This document shows positions 44,963-53,788 of a stretch of 62,617 nt of DNA, in pieces (positions within the stretch are counted from its first letter, which is position 1; every line of letters starts with the position of its first letter). The notes beneath the pieces were generated by a model. The model was not told where the DNA came from. It ran no database searches and saw only the letters and a program-made list of their open reading frames with translations. This DNA comes from Bacteroidales bacterium 52_46. Its GTDB lineage: Bacteria > Bacteroidota > Bacteroidia > Bacteroidales > Muribaculaceae. Position numbers and translations under genes: made by a program. The DNA is taken from the NCBI GenBank assembly GCA_001915385.1, contig MNQK01000035.1:184779-247395 (forward strand), written 5' to 3'.

Positions 44963-45596
44963 GGAAACTATATTTGTCACCGGCATCGACACTGATGCAG
45001 GCAAATCATACGCCACAGGATGGCTTGCCAATCAAATCGCCGCCACCGGCCGCAGCGTGATGACTCAGAAATTCGTACAGACCGGCAACGAAGGCCGCTC
45101 CGAGGATATTGAACTGCACCGCCGCATCATGCACCGAGATATGGCAGCCGAGGAATACGCGCTTACGGCACCGATGATATTCACATATCCATCATCGCCC
45201 CATCTCGCCGCCAGGGTCGACGGCCGCGAGGTGGACATCAAAGCCATCGATGAGGCGAGGAAAACGCTTGAGGAGCGTTATGACACCCTGCTTGTGGAAG
45301 GGGCCGGCGGCATGATGGTGCCGTTGACCGAAAGGTATCTCACGATTGACTATATTACCGACCGTCGGCTCGACGTGGCACTGGTCACCAATGCGAAACT
45401 TGGCTCCATCTCCCACACGCTGCTTGCTCTGGAGGCGATAGAGCGCCGCGGACTCAATCTGCGGTACCTCCTCTACAACACCCATTTCGACACCGACCCG
45501 GTCATAGCTCCCGAAACGCGCAGCTATATCAGGAATTATGTGGCCGAACATTTCCCTGCCGCCGAGTGGCTTGATGTCCCCTCCATTACTTTTTGA
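44955..45596 (+). CDS. bioD: Dethiobiotin synthetase
   Basis: 213 residues. P-loop 'FVTGIDTDAGKSYATGWLAN', substrate loop 'KFVQTGNEG', 'LVEGAGGMMVPL' and the 'LLYNTHFD' nucleotide-binding end. It closes the ureido ring of dethiobiotin from DAPA, CO2 and ATP. Overlaps the end of the BioG-BioC gene by 8 bases, so the two are cotranscribed. Confidence 0.93.
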   Translation: MDKETIFVTGIDTDAGKSYATGWLANQIAATGRSVMTQKFVQTGNEGRSEDIELHRRIMHRDMAAEEYALTAPMIFTYPSSPHLAARVDGREVDIKAIDEARKTLEERYDTLLVEGAGGMMVPLTERYLTIDYITDRRLDVALVTNAKLGSISHTLLALEAIERRGLNLRYLLYNTHFDTDPVIAPETRSYIRNYVAEHFPAAEWLDVPSITF

Positions 45597-45650
45597 TAAT
45601 GTACCGCTCAAATTTTGTGCTGTCGAGAGTGCTTTAAACTAAAATTTCAT

Positions 45651-45658
45651 TATATTTG
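45651..45658 (+). promoter_or_regulatory. -7 box (TATATTTG) for aroE
   Basis: TAnnTTTG match 30 bases upstream of ATG 45688. Confidence 0.5.
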
Positions 45659-45687
45659 CATATTTTAAATATTGAAGTGCGTACATT

Positions 45688-46440
45688 ATGCTTAGTGACG
45701 AAAAAATCTACGGGCTTATCGGCTATCCTCTGACTCATTCCTTTTCTCAGAATTATTTCAACCGGAAATTTGAGGCAGAAGGAATCAAGGCCCGCTATCT
45801 TAATTTTGAACTTCCCGACATAGGCGACCTCATGGAGGTGATAAGCGAATATCCCACTCTGTCGGGACTCAATGTGACCATTCCATATAAGGAACAGGTG
45901 CTTCCGTACCTCTACGAGATGGACGAGGACGCAGCAAAAATCGGGGCGGTCAACGTCATCAAATTTATCCGCGAGAAGGGCGATTTGAAGTTCAAGGGAT
46001 ATAATTCCGACATCATAGGTTTCACCGACTCGATAGTGCCGCTGCTCAACGACAAGCGTAGGAAAGCGCTTGTGCTCGGCACAGGGGGTGCCTCGAAAGC
46101 CGTGGTAAGAGGACTTGAAAATCTTGGCGTCGAGCCTACGCTCGTGTCGCGTACAGCGCGCAAAGGCGTCATCACATACGCCGACCTCACGCCTGAGGTG
46201 ATGGCTGACAACCTCATAATTGTCAACACGACGCCACTCGGCATGTATCCGCACGTCGACGAGTGCCCTGACATTCCATACGAATGCCTTACAACGGAGC
46301 ATCTGTGCTATGATTTGCTCTATAACCCCGATGTAACGCTTTTCATGCGTAAGGCCGCGCAATACGGAGCAGAAACGAAAAACGGTCTTGAAATGCTGTT
46401 GCTCCAGGCCTTTGCCGCATGGAATATATGGAATGAATGA
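45688..46440 (+). CDS. aroE: Shikimate dehydrogenase
   Basis: 250 residues. Shikimate-binding 'IGYPLTHSFSQNYFN', catalytic lysine in 'LNVTIPYKEQVLPYL', 'YNSDIIGF', NADP loop 'LGTGGASKAVVRGL' and 'NTTPLGMYP'. It reduces 3-dehydroshikimate in aromatic amino acid synthesis. Slightly shorter than E. coli AroE (272), as usual in Bacteroidetes. First of a plus-strand run with yeiH and comEC that are functionally unrelated. Confidence 0.94.
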   Translation: MLSDEKIYGLIGYPLTHSFSQNYFNRKFEAEGIKARYLNFELPDIGDLMEVISEYPTLSGLNVTIPYKEQVLPYLYEMDEDAAKIGAVNVIKFIREKGDLKFKGYNSDIIGFTDSIVPLLNDKRRKALVLGTGGASKAVVRGLENLGVEPTLVSRTARKGVITYADLTPEVMADNLIIVNTTPLGMYPHVDECPDIPYECLTTEHLCYDLLYNPDVTLFMRKAAQYGAETKNGLEMLLLQAFAAWNIWNE

Positions 46441-46491
46441 TTCGGGAATAAGTTTTTTCAACTGTTTTTTTAAGAGAGATTAGAGAGAATT

Positions 46492-47478
46492 ATGAGTGAA
46501 ACTATGGAAATGCGGGCGCCCCAACTATCGCTCGCAAAGTTCGCCAAGTGGGTATATATAGCTATTGTGCTTCTGCTTGTATTTCCGTTCGATAAGTTCG
46601 GATTACCAGCAGCAACGGCACCGGTGGCACTGTTTGTCGGACTTATTTTTGCATTCGTATTTCCTATGCCTTTTCCGAAATTCAACAAGAAAGGCTCGAA
46701 ATATCTGCTTCAGGCATCGGTTGTAGGACTCGGGTTCGGCATGAGCGTGACCGAGGCATTGAAATCGGGAGGCCAGGGCATGATGTTCACTATCGTGTCG
46801 GTTGTCAGCGTCATGGTATTCGGTGTGCTGATAGGATACTGGATGCATCTTAACCGTAAGACGAGCTATCTTATCTCGGCCGGTACCGCAATCTGTGGAG
46901 GAAGCGCAATAGCCGCCGTCGGCCCCGTGCTGCGTGCCAATGATGAGGAGATGGCCGTATCGCTCGGCGTCATCTTCATACTCAACGCCATCGCGCTATT
47001 CATTTTCCCCCCGATGGGACGCTATTTCGGTATGACCGACCAGCAGTTCGGCACATGGGCGGCCATAGCCATCCACGACACGTCGTCGGTAGTGGGAGCC
47101 GGCGATGCTTTCAGCGCCGCGGCATGCGAGATTGCTACGGTGATAAAATGCACTCGCGCGCTGTGGATTATACCTTTGGCATTCGTTACCATGTTCCTGT
47201 TCCGCGACAAAAATTCGGCAAAAATATCAATCCCCTGGTTCATATTGCTTTTCGTGCTTGCAATGATTGTCAATACATACGTGGGACTGCCCGAGGGCGT
47301 GAGCGAGAGCATAGTGTACGTATCCAAGAAGATGCTTGTGGTGACGCTGTTCTTTATCGGAGCGAGCCTTTCGCTTGCCACGGTCAAGAGGGTAGGAGTG
47401 CGTCCGCTGTTTCTTGCGGTACTGTTGTGGATAATCATCGGCGTGTCGAGTTTCGTTGTTGTCAGGATGACAATCTGA
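46492..47478 (+). CDS. yeiH: YeiH/UPF0324-family membrane protein
   Basis: 328 residues with about ten membrane helices. Family signatures: 'LLQASVVGLGFGMSV', 'SAGTAICGGSAIAAVGPV' and 'GTWAAIAIHDTSSVVGAG'. Members are annotated as putative sulfate exporters, though direct evidence is thin. Inner membrane. Starts 51 bases after aroE; comEC follows after 13 bases. Confidence 0.88.
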   Translation: MSETMEMRAPQLSLAKFAKWVYIAIVLLLVFPFDKFGLPAATAPVALFVGLIFAFVFPMPFPKFNKKGSKYLLQASVVGLGFGMSVTEALKSGGQGMMFTIVSVVSVMVFGVLIGYWMHLNRKTSYLISAGTAICGGSAIAAVGPVLRANDEEMAVSLGVIFILNAIALFIFPPMGRYFGMTDQQFGTWAAIAIHDTSSVVGAGDAFSAAACEIATVIKCTRALWIIPLAFVTMFLFRDKNSAKISIPWFILLFVLAMIVNTYVGLPEGVSESIVYVSKKMLVVTLFFIGASLSLATVKRVGVRPLFLAVLLWIIIGVSSFVVVRMTI

Positions 47479-47491
47479 TGCGCATCCGCTT

Positions 47492-49501
47492 ATGCCGTTT
47501 AGCCGTCCGCCGTTGTCATACATACCCCTGCTGCCGATACTTGCCGGTATCGTGGCAGGGGTTTTGTGTTGCCGGTACCTGCCGGTAAGTCCGTGGGTGA
47601 CGGCCGGAGTTGCGTCAGCATTGGCGGTTATGGCCGTGCTGTTGCACAGGCCGCTGGCTGTCGAGTTGCTTCTTGCGCTGTCGCTCGGTGTGGTTGCAAC
47701 CTGCTTGGCCCTGCCGCGGCAATTTGACACTGCTCCCGCGCGGGATACTGTAATGTCGGGATGCGTGGCCGATGTCTGGCATCTGCCGGAATGTCAGCGC
47801 ATTTGTGTCAATGTCAATGGTGCAGATGCTTCTTCTTATCGTACAATGCTTACATTCCCCGTATTTGACACGACGGTCGAGGCCGGCGACATCATACGTT
47901 TCTCAGGCACGTATTCCTTGCCGCGACGTTCGGTTGATATGCCGATGGAGGACGATATGGCTGATTACTACTACACCAACCGTATTTCGATGTTGTGTTA
48001 TGTACCGAAAGGAAATATGGAAGTAATCGGCCGCAGCGGCAATCCGCTATATCTCTTAAAACGGTTGCGTGCGAAAACTGTCGACAGGATATTCGCTTCG
48101 GGGCTTGACGAGCCGGCCGCGGCATTCCTTGCCGCAATACTCACGGGCGATACAACGGCGCTTACCGATGACAGCCGTAGCGATTATGCTGCTGCGGGTG
48201 TGGCTCATATCCTCGCACTCAGCGGCGCGCATGTCGCTGTGATTGCCATAGTCATAGCCGTGGTGCTGTTCCCGCTCGTCATGGCCGGTCACCGCCGTGC
48301 GAGATGGTGGCTGACAATCGCCGTGCTGTGGCTGTATGCGCTTTTCACCGGATTGTCGCCGTCGGTGTGCCGTGCGGTCATCATGGCCTCGGCCGTGCTG
48401 CTGGCACTGATATTTGACCGGCCGCGTTCGTCGCTCAATGCGCTGTGTCTTGCCGCAATACTGATTCTGGTATTTTCTCCGCTGTCATTGATGCAGCCGG
48501 GCTTTCAGCTCTCGTTCGCTGCTACGCTGGCTATCATACTGTACAGCCCTGTTCTGGCGCCTGTATCACGCCGCAGCCGCTATTACCGTCTGCTGGCGCC
48601 CCTCGCTGCCACTCTCGCGGCTACGTTGGGTACCTTTCCGCTTGTGGCATGGCATTTCCACAGTGTGCCGGTGTATTTCCTTGTAGCGAATGTCGCCGCT
48701 GTGGCGGTGATGCCTGTGATGATAGCCGGAGGCGTCGTGCTGACGATGTTGCTTCTTGGGGGTATTGAGCCTTCGTGGCTTGTCACGATGCTCGACGGCG
48801 TATATTCGCTGTTTGACGGAGTGGTAGACCGGATAGCCCGGTGGCCGGGCGCGACTGTCGGCAATATCTATTCTGATGCGTGGCTTCTGATTCCCATGTA
48901 TCTCGCGCTTGCATTCTTATGCGCGTTCCTGTATCTCCGCCACCGGTGCTATGCGGTGCTCGCGGTGGCAACGCTGCTTTTTGCTGTAGGAGCGTATGCC
49001 GCCACAAGGCCTGCGTATGCCGACGGGGAGGCATATATGCTGCGTTCGCATGGTGCAACCTCCATAGCCATGCATGATGGGGATACTTTGCGGGTGCTGA
49101 CGCTTGCTCCGGCGCACGGATATGGCTATGACTCGCTGATGTGGAGTCGTCGTTACCGCGATTATATGGCTACGAGGGGCATATCGTATATGGAAGTCGC
49201 ACCGCTCGATTCCGCCGTGCGGTCGTCAGACGGCGTTATTGACTTTGGCCGACGTCGTATGCTTGTGGCGCATGCGATGCCGGGTGATTCGGCCGTAGCG
49301 GGGAAACGGCATGCCGACTATTACCTTGTGACTGCGCGATGGTACGGAAACCCCGTGGAGCTTTATCGCTCAACAGATGCCGATACGATAGTGCTCTCGT
49401 CGGATATGAACCGCCGCCGGCGGCTCCGGTATTACAATGAGCTGACGGCGGCGGGAATTCCTGTAATTGATCTTGGCGAGCGTCCGCTGAGTTCCTATTA
49501 G
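47492..49501 (+). CDS. comEC: ComEC/Rec2-family DNA-uptake membrane protein
   Basis: 669 residues. N-terminal membrane helices (about 10-70), an OB-like extracytoplasmic domain (about 80-190), then the competence core with 'AAGVAHILALSGAHVAVI', 'LFTGLSPSVCRAVIMA' and several helices to about 485. The C-terminal ~170 residues are soluble and look like a degenerate metallo-beta-lactamase-type domain: no HxHxDH motif is visible. ComEC passes single-stranded DNA across the inner membrane. Whether this strain is competent is unknown; no comEA or dprA is in the window. Confidence 0.88.
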   Translation: MPFSRPPLSYIPLLPILAGIVAGVLCCRYLPVSPWVTAGVASALAVMAVLLHRPLAVELLLALSLGVVATCLALPRQFDTAPARDTVMSGCVADVWHLPECQRICVNVNGADASSYRTMLTFPVFDTTVEAGDIIRFSGTYSLPRRSVDMPMEDDMADYYYTNRISMLCYVPKGNMEVIGRSGNPLYLLKRLRAKTVDRIFASGLDEPAAAFLAAILTGDTTALTDDSRSDYAAAGVAHILALSGAHVAVIAIVIAVVLFPLVMAGHRRARWWLTIAVLWLYALFTGLSPSVCRAVIMASAVLLALIFDRPRSSLNALCLAAILILVFSPLSLMQPGFQLSFAATLAIILYSPVLAPVSRRSRYYRLLAPLAATLAATLGTFPLVAWHFHSVPVYFLVANVAAVAVMPVMIAGGVVLTMLLLGGIEPSWLVTMLDGVYSLFDGVVDRIARWPGATVGNIYSDAWLLIPMYLALAFLCAFLYLRHRCYAVLAVATLLFAVGAYAATRPAYADGEAYMLRSHGATSIAMHDGDTLRVLTLAPAHGYGYDSLMWSRRYRDYMATRGISYMEVAPLDSAVRSSDGVIDFGRRRMLVAHAMPGDSAVAGKRHADYYLVTARWYGNPVELYRSTDADTIVLSSDMNRRRRLRYYNELTAAGIPVIDLGERPLSSY

Positions 49502-49573
49502 CCATGCAAGTTGGTCATGCAAGGCAGGGGAGGGTAGGGACGTTTATCCTTTTGTTGATACGGTCTGTTTCTT

Positions 49574-49718
49574 AGAGCTTGTCTAAATTTATATGATGCA
49601 GATTTTGAGAGGTGTTGTCAGTGAGGGAGCGTAGCCGTAGCTACGTGACTGAAGAGCGAGCAAAAAGACGCTGACAAGACCCTCAAAAGCAAAGTAATAT
49701 AAATTTTAGACAAGCTCT
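49574..49718. mobile_element. MITE-like element with 21-22-bp terminal inverted repeats
   Basis: About 145 bp. Ends 49574-49594 (AGAGCTTGTCTAAATTTATAT) and 49697-49718 are reverse complements apart from one inserted base. Inner parts also pair imperfectly (GATTTTGAGAGG region with the CCTCAAAAGC region), so the whole element can fold into one long hairpin. No coding sequence. It lies between the convergent comEC and murA genes. No clear target duplication. Confidence 0.65.
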
Positions 49719-49725
49719 TATATTT

Positions 49726-51036
49726 TTACTGTATGGCTATGGACGCTCCGAGGGCATTGAGGCGCAGGTTGATATCCTCATATCCGCGCTGTATCTGCTC
49801 TATGTTGCCTATTACCGAGGTGCCCTTTGCCGACATTGCCGCTATAAGAAGCGCGATGCCTGCACGTATGTCGGGCGACGACATCCGGTGGGCACGCAGC
49901 GGATAGCGGTGGTCGAGACCGATGACTACGGCGCGGTGAGGGTCGCAGAGTATGATCTGTGCCCCCATGTCGATGAGGCGGTCGACGAAAAACAGTCGGC
50001 TTTCAAACATCTTCTGATGTATCAGCAGGCTGCCTTTGCACTGCGTGGCTGCCACAAGGATGACACTGAGCAGGTCGGGCGTAAGTCCGGGCCACGGGGC
50101 GTCGGCGATAGTGGGAATTGAGCCGTCAAGACCGGTTTCGATTTCGTATGTGTCCTGTTCGGGTATGAACAGGTCGTCGCCCTGCTGCTGCACGTCTATG
50201 CCAAGACGGCGGAAGCTGTGGGGTATAATGCCGAGGTTGTCAATCGACACATTGCGTATCGTGATTGACGATTGCGTCATGGCTGTAAGCCCGATGAACG
50301 AACCAACCTCAATCATGTCGGGAAGTATGCGGTGGCGTGTGCCGTGCAGATTGGCTGTCCCTGTCACCGTGACGAGATTTGAGCCCATGCCGCGTATCTC
50401 GACGCCCATTGCCGTCAGCATGCGGCACAGCTGTTGCAGGTAGGGTTCACATGCGGCATTGTAGATAGTGGTCTCGCCGTTGGCAAGCGTGGCGGCCATT
50501 ATTATATTGGCCGTGCCTGTCACCGACGCTTCGTCGAGCAGCATATATGAGCCTTTGAGCCCTCCGGCCGGTGCCTCGAGGCGGAAAGATGCCATATCAT
50601 GGTCATATTCGGCAGTGGCTCCGAGCGCCATCAGTCCCTGTATGTGGGTGTCGACCTTGCGGCGTCCGATCTGGTCGCCGCCCGGCTTGGGAAAGTAGGC
50701 GCGTCCGAGGCGTGCGAGCAGCGGCCCTATCAGAAGCACGGAGCCGCGCAGTTTCGACGAACGGCGTATGAAGTCGAGGGAATAAACATAGTCCGTGTCA
50801 ATCGTCTCGGCATGGAATGTATAGCAATGCTTGGAGTTGCGGATTACGCCGACTCCCATTGCTTCGAGCAGACCTATCAGGTTGCGCACGTCGATTATGT
50901 CAGGAATGTTTTCTATTGTCACTTCCTCGGTGGTAAGCAGGCATGCGCTTATCACCTGAAGGGCCTCGTTCTTGGCGCCCTGCGGTTCGATGGTGCCTGA
51001 GAGCTTTTTGCCTCCCTCGATTATAAATGAACTCAT
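49726..51036 (-). CDS. murA: UDP-GlcNAc 1-carboxyvinyltransferase
   Basis: 436 residues, normal length. 'IEPQGAKNEALQVI' carries the Lys22-Asn23 pair; the family's repeated inverse alpha/beta units are complete. The flexible active-site loop reads 'PGGDQIGRRKVDTHI': the catalytic cysteine (Cys115 in E. coli) is Asp121 here. It attaches enolpyruvate from PEP to UDP-GlcNAc, the first committed step of peptidoglycan synthesis. The Cys-to-Asp change keeps activity but removes the fosfomycin target in known cases. Monocistronic, with a MITE-like element at its 3' end. Confidence 0.95.
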   Translation of the reverse strand: MSSFIIEGGKKLSGTIEPQGAKNEALQVISACLLTTEEVTIENIPDIIDVRNLIGLLEAMGVGVIRNSKHCYTFHAETIDTDYVYSLDFIRRSSKLRGSVLLIGPLLARLGRAYFPKPGGDQIGRRKVDTHIQGLMALGATAEYDHDMASFRLEAPAGGLKGSYMLLDEASVTGTANIIMAATLANGETTIYNAACEPYLQQLCRMLTAMGVEIRGMGSNLVTVTGTANLHGTRHRILPDMIEVGSFIGLTAMTQSSITIRNVSIDNLGIIPHSFRRLGIDVQQQGDDLFIPEQDTYEIETGLDGSIPTIADAPWPGLTPDLLSVILVAATQCKGSLLIHQKMFESRLFFVDRLIDMGAQIILCDPHRAVVIGLDHRYPLRAHRMSSPDIRAGIALLIAAMSAKGTSVIGNIEQIQRGYEDINLRLNALGASIAIQ

Positions 51037-51114
51037 ACGGGTTGAAACTTTTATTTTAAACTATATGTACTGACGTGATAGCCGCCTTATCACATTCGTT
51101 ATTAATCTTTTCTT

Positions 51115-51146
51115 CAAAAATACAAAATAAAAACAATATATTCAAT
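51115..51146 (-). promoter_or_regulatory. Promoter of murA
   Basis: TATTTTTG at 51115-51122 and ATTG at 51143-51146 on the minus strand, 20 bases apart, 79 bases upstream of ATG 51036. Confidence 0.5.
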
Positions 51147-51157
51147 ACTGCGGTTCA

Positions 51158-51213
51158 TAAAAATCAGCGAAGCCGCTGCGTTTCCCCCGGAGGGTGATGC
51201 AGCGGCTTCGCTG
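51158..51213 (-). terminator. Terminator of the exbB-exbD-exbD-tonB operon
   Basis: Perfect 15-bp stem, 51165-51179 with 51199-51213, followed by a T-rich stretch on the minus strand. It separates tonB from the murA promoter. Confidence 0.75.
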
Positions 51214-51257
51214 GTTATTCAGGATTGCTTGCGCGGGGCAAGCGTGATTGTCATTGA

Positions 51258-52145
51258 TTATACGCCCTGGAGCTTGAAGTTGATCGGGAGGGTATACCAT
51301 ACGTTGACAGCCTGACCGTTCATCTTGCCGGGGATGAATTTCGGCAAGGTCTTGACTACGCGCATTGCTTCTTTGTCAAGGTCGGGGTCTTTGCCACGTG
51401 CGATTTTAACTTCGCCGATAGAGCCGTCGCGGGTTACAACGAATTGTACCACAACTTTGCCCTGTACGTTGTTCTCCATCGCGATTGCAGGATACTTGAT
51501 GTGGGTTGAAATCCACTTCAGAAGTTCTGCTTCGCCGCCGGGGAACTGGGGCATCTGCTCAACAGAGGTAAATACCTTGGTCTCTTCGACTACAGGTGCT
51601 TTATCCTCTACGATTACTTCATTCTTGTGTTCGCGCACGATGTTGAGGTCGTCGGTACCCTGGTCGAAGTTCACAGAACCGAGAGCTGTCGAGGTGTCCT
51701 TGACCTCATCGGCCGATTTTACCTCCTCTTTGACATCTTCGTCTTTCTGTACGAGGAATTCGGTGAATTTCTCGGTATTGAGGATTTCCTCAGCGAGGGC
51801 TTCCTCTTCTTCGGGTTCGGGTATTTCCTCTTCCTGCTCCATCTGGTTCTCTTCCTCTTCAGGAATATCAAGCTCGGCCTGAAGTTCTTCGAACTGCTGC
51901 TGCTCGATGCTGGCGATCAGTTCGGCGATACGTTCATTCTCGGCGCGCTCCTTGTCGGCTTTATACATGCCGTAGAGCCATGCGCAGATGAGAATGAGTG
52001 CCAGACCTGCTATCACGTAGATGACAGCGAGATTGTGACGGCGGTCGCTTGCCTGACGGAGTGCGTATGCTCCGAATTCCTTATTCTTTCCTTCAAAAAT
52101 AAGGTCGGTCCATTCTTTTGATGAAAGATCTACATCTTTTGCCAT
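51258..52145 (-). CDS. tonB: TonB energy-transducing protein
   Basis: 295 residues. Short cytoplasmic start, membrane helix at about 38-59 ('VIYVIAGLALILICAWLYGM'), a highly acidic glutamate-rich linker (about 75-165) where E. coli TonB has proline-lysine repeats, and a C-terminal TonB domain (about 205-295) with 'WISTHIKYPAIAMENNVQGK' and 'LPKFIPGKMNGQAVNVWY'. It carries proton-motive energy from the ExbB-ExbD complex to outer-membrane transporters such as SusC. Last gene of its operon. Confidence 0.92.
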   Translation of the reverse strand: MAKDVDLSSKEWTDLIFEGKNKEFGAYALRQASDRRHNLAVIYVIAGLALILICAWLYGMYKADKERAENERIAELIASIEQQQFEELQAELDIPEEEENQMEQEEEIPEPEEEEALAEEILNTEKFTEFLVQKDEDVKEEVKSADEVKDTSTALGSVNFDQGTDDLNIVREHKNEVIVEDKAPVVEETKVFTSVEQMPQFPGGEAELLKWISTHIKYPAIAMENNVQGKVVVQFVVTRDGSIGEVKIARGKDPDLDKEAMRVVKTLPKFIPGKMNGQAVNVWYTLPINFKLQGV

Positions 52146-52181
52146 GTTCTTACAATTTTAAAAGTTAATAAACCTTACATC

Positions 52182-52949
52182 TTATTCGGCAGGATTACGA
52201 CGTTTGTAATCTACTATCAACAGAGAGTCGGTGGGGGTGAATGTACCGATACGATATTGCGAAATCTGATTGATCTGCATTTCGTCGAGGGCTGATATCA
52301 CACCCTGCCATGAAGCCTGAGGAGTAGCTTTTACGGTAATCTGCGGACGATTCGTGAATGTGCTGTCGTTTCTGACCTGACGGGCAATTTCCTGATATTC
52401 GTCTACGGTTATTTTACCGCGGCGCCACTGGTCCTTGTAGCTTTCAAGTTTTTCGAGCACATCGGTGTTTCGGTCATGAAGCACTTTGCGTATGCCTTGT
52501 ACTTTACTTCCGTCGTTTCCGATGAATTTCTGGCTCTTGACGGTGTTGTCAACTACCAGACCTTTTTCGGGGTCATTGAATATGACGTTGTTGTTTTCGT
52601 CGATAGTCGGTTCGAACCCGAAATAGTAGTATACCATGTCGTTGGTGTTGCCGTCGGCGTCGGTCACTACGTTGCCGTCTTTATCACGTTCGGAGTCGAT
52701 AATCAAAGTGATTGCTTTGGTCTCGGCTACGGTTTCGGAGTTATCCTGCGTACGCTCCTGATTTGGGTCGGGAGGTGCAGGAAGCGCGATGCTAAGTGTC
52801 TGCGATTTAATCATCGTGGTACAAAGCATGAAGAACGTGATAAGGAGCATGTTCATATCCACCATCGGGGTGAAGTCGACATGGATATGCATCTTCTTCT
52901 GGGCGCCTTTTTTCTTTTTGCCGCCGTCTGATTGTTCTATCTGTGCCAT
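52182..52949 (-). CDS. exbD: ExbD-family protein, second paralogue, enlarged
   Basis: 255 residues versus about 140 for E. coli ExbD. Membrane helix with the proton-path aspartate: 'VDFTPMVDMNMLLITFFML' (about 24-42). The periplasmic part has an insertion of roughly 100 residues (about 75-190) before the usual C-terminal 'QITVKATPQASWQGVISALD'. Starts with a K-rich stretch ('GGKKKKGAQKK'). It lies 5 bases after the first exbD. Two unlike ExbDs in one operon suggest a hetero-oligomer. Confidence 0.88.
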   Translation of the reverse strand: MAQIEQSDGGKKKKGAQKKMHIHVDFTPMVDMNMLLITFFMLCTTMIKSQTLSIALPAPPDPNQERTQDNSETVAETKAITLIIDSERDKDGNVVTDADGNTNDMVYYYFGFEPTIDENNNVIFNDPEKGLVVDNTVKSQKFIGNDGSKVQGIRKVLHDRNTDVLEKLESYKDQWRRGKITVDEYQEIARQVRNDSTFTNRPQITVKATPQASWQGVISALDEMQINQISQYRIGTFTPTDSLLIVDYKRRNPAE

Positions 52950-52954
52950 AATGA

Positions 52955-53737
52955 TTATTCTTCTTTTAATGCCGTCATGACGGTGAATTTGTTCATTTTA
53001 ATGGTACGGAGGTTTTCAAGCACTTTGTTTACAGTGTGGAATGAAGTACCTCTGTCAGCTTTCACTGCGATACCTTCACCGGTCTTACGCATCTTGTAGT
53101 TAAGAGTCTGCAATCCTTCGTCGTAGGGTGTGGCGTTGAAGATTGCTCTCATCCAGATTTGGAATTCATTGGTCTTTACAGGATTACCGTTAGCATCAAG
53201 TTCCTTGGTGTTGAGGTAATTAATCAATGGAATTCCGGAGTCTTTTCTGTCAAGGTCGCTCAACCATTCATCTTGCTTCGTCTGGTCCAGGCTGAAGAAT
53301 TCGTGAATCTTGCTGATAGGCACACCGAATGTGGATACCTTGGCAAATTTCTCGATGTCTTCGTTGGTGATGCCGGGATCCTTGCCGCCTCCTTCTTTGT
53401 AGAGAGCTATCGCATTCTTGAGAACTTCCTTGCGAAGGTTCTCCGAGCTCCATGCTCCGGGATTGTCCTCGGGTATGTCGGGATTTGCTTCTCCCGTCAC
53501 CGAGATGTACACCTTGGGGGTATCCTTGTCATCCTCGCTCGTAGCGACAAGTACTTGCGCCACGTTGGAGAGCTGGATTTTCTGGGTGGATACCGACGGC
53601 GGTGTCACAACCTGGGTCGGCTCTTTCTGAAGGAACGTCGAAGTCAACATGAAGAAGGTAAGCAAAAGTACGGTCACGTCACTCATCGCGGTCATGTCGA
53701 TGAGGGTGCTCTTCCTTTTTACTTTAATCTTTCCCAT
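52955..53737 (-). CDS. exbD: ExbD-family protein, first paralogue, enlarged
   Basis: 260 residues. Membrane helix with the conserved aspartate in 'TAMSDVTVLLLTFFMLTSTF' (about 16-36). A large insertion (about 60-215) separates the membrane part from the C-terminal 'GIAVKADRGTSFHTVNKVL' fold. Only about 50 bases after exbB. Partner of the second ExbD; each alone has the core motifs, so neither looks degenerate. Confidence 0.88.
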   Translation of the reverse strand: MGKIKVKRKSTLIDMTAMSDVTVLLLTFFMLTSTFLQKEPTQVVTPPSVSTQKIQLSNVAQVLVATSEDDKDTPKVYISVTGEANPDIPEDNPGAWSSENLRKEVLKNAIALYKEGGGKDPGITNEDIEKFAKVSTFGVPISKIHEFFSLDQTKQDEWLSDLDRKDSGIPLINYLNTKELDANGNPVKTNEFQIWMRAIFNATPYDEGLQTLNYKMRKTGEGIAVKADRGTSFHTVNKVLENLRTIKMNKFTVMTALKEE

Positions 53738-53788
53738 ATTTTACTTAGATGTTTTTGTCGTTAATACTATTGTAAAATGAAGGTCGGA

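Noticed and set aside
45634..46461. 275-residue open frame on the minus strand
   Set aside because: Opposite aroE, which carries all catalytic motifs.
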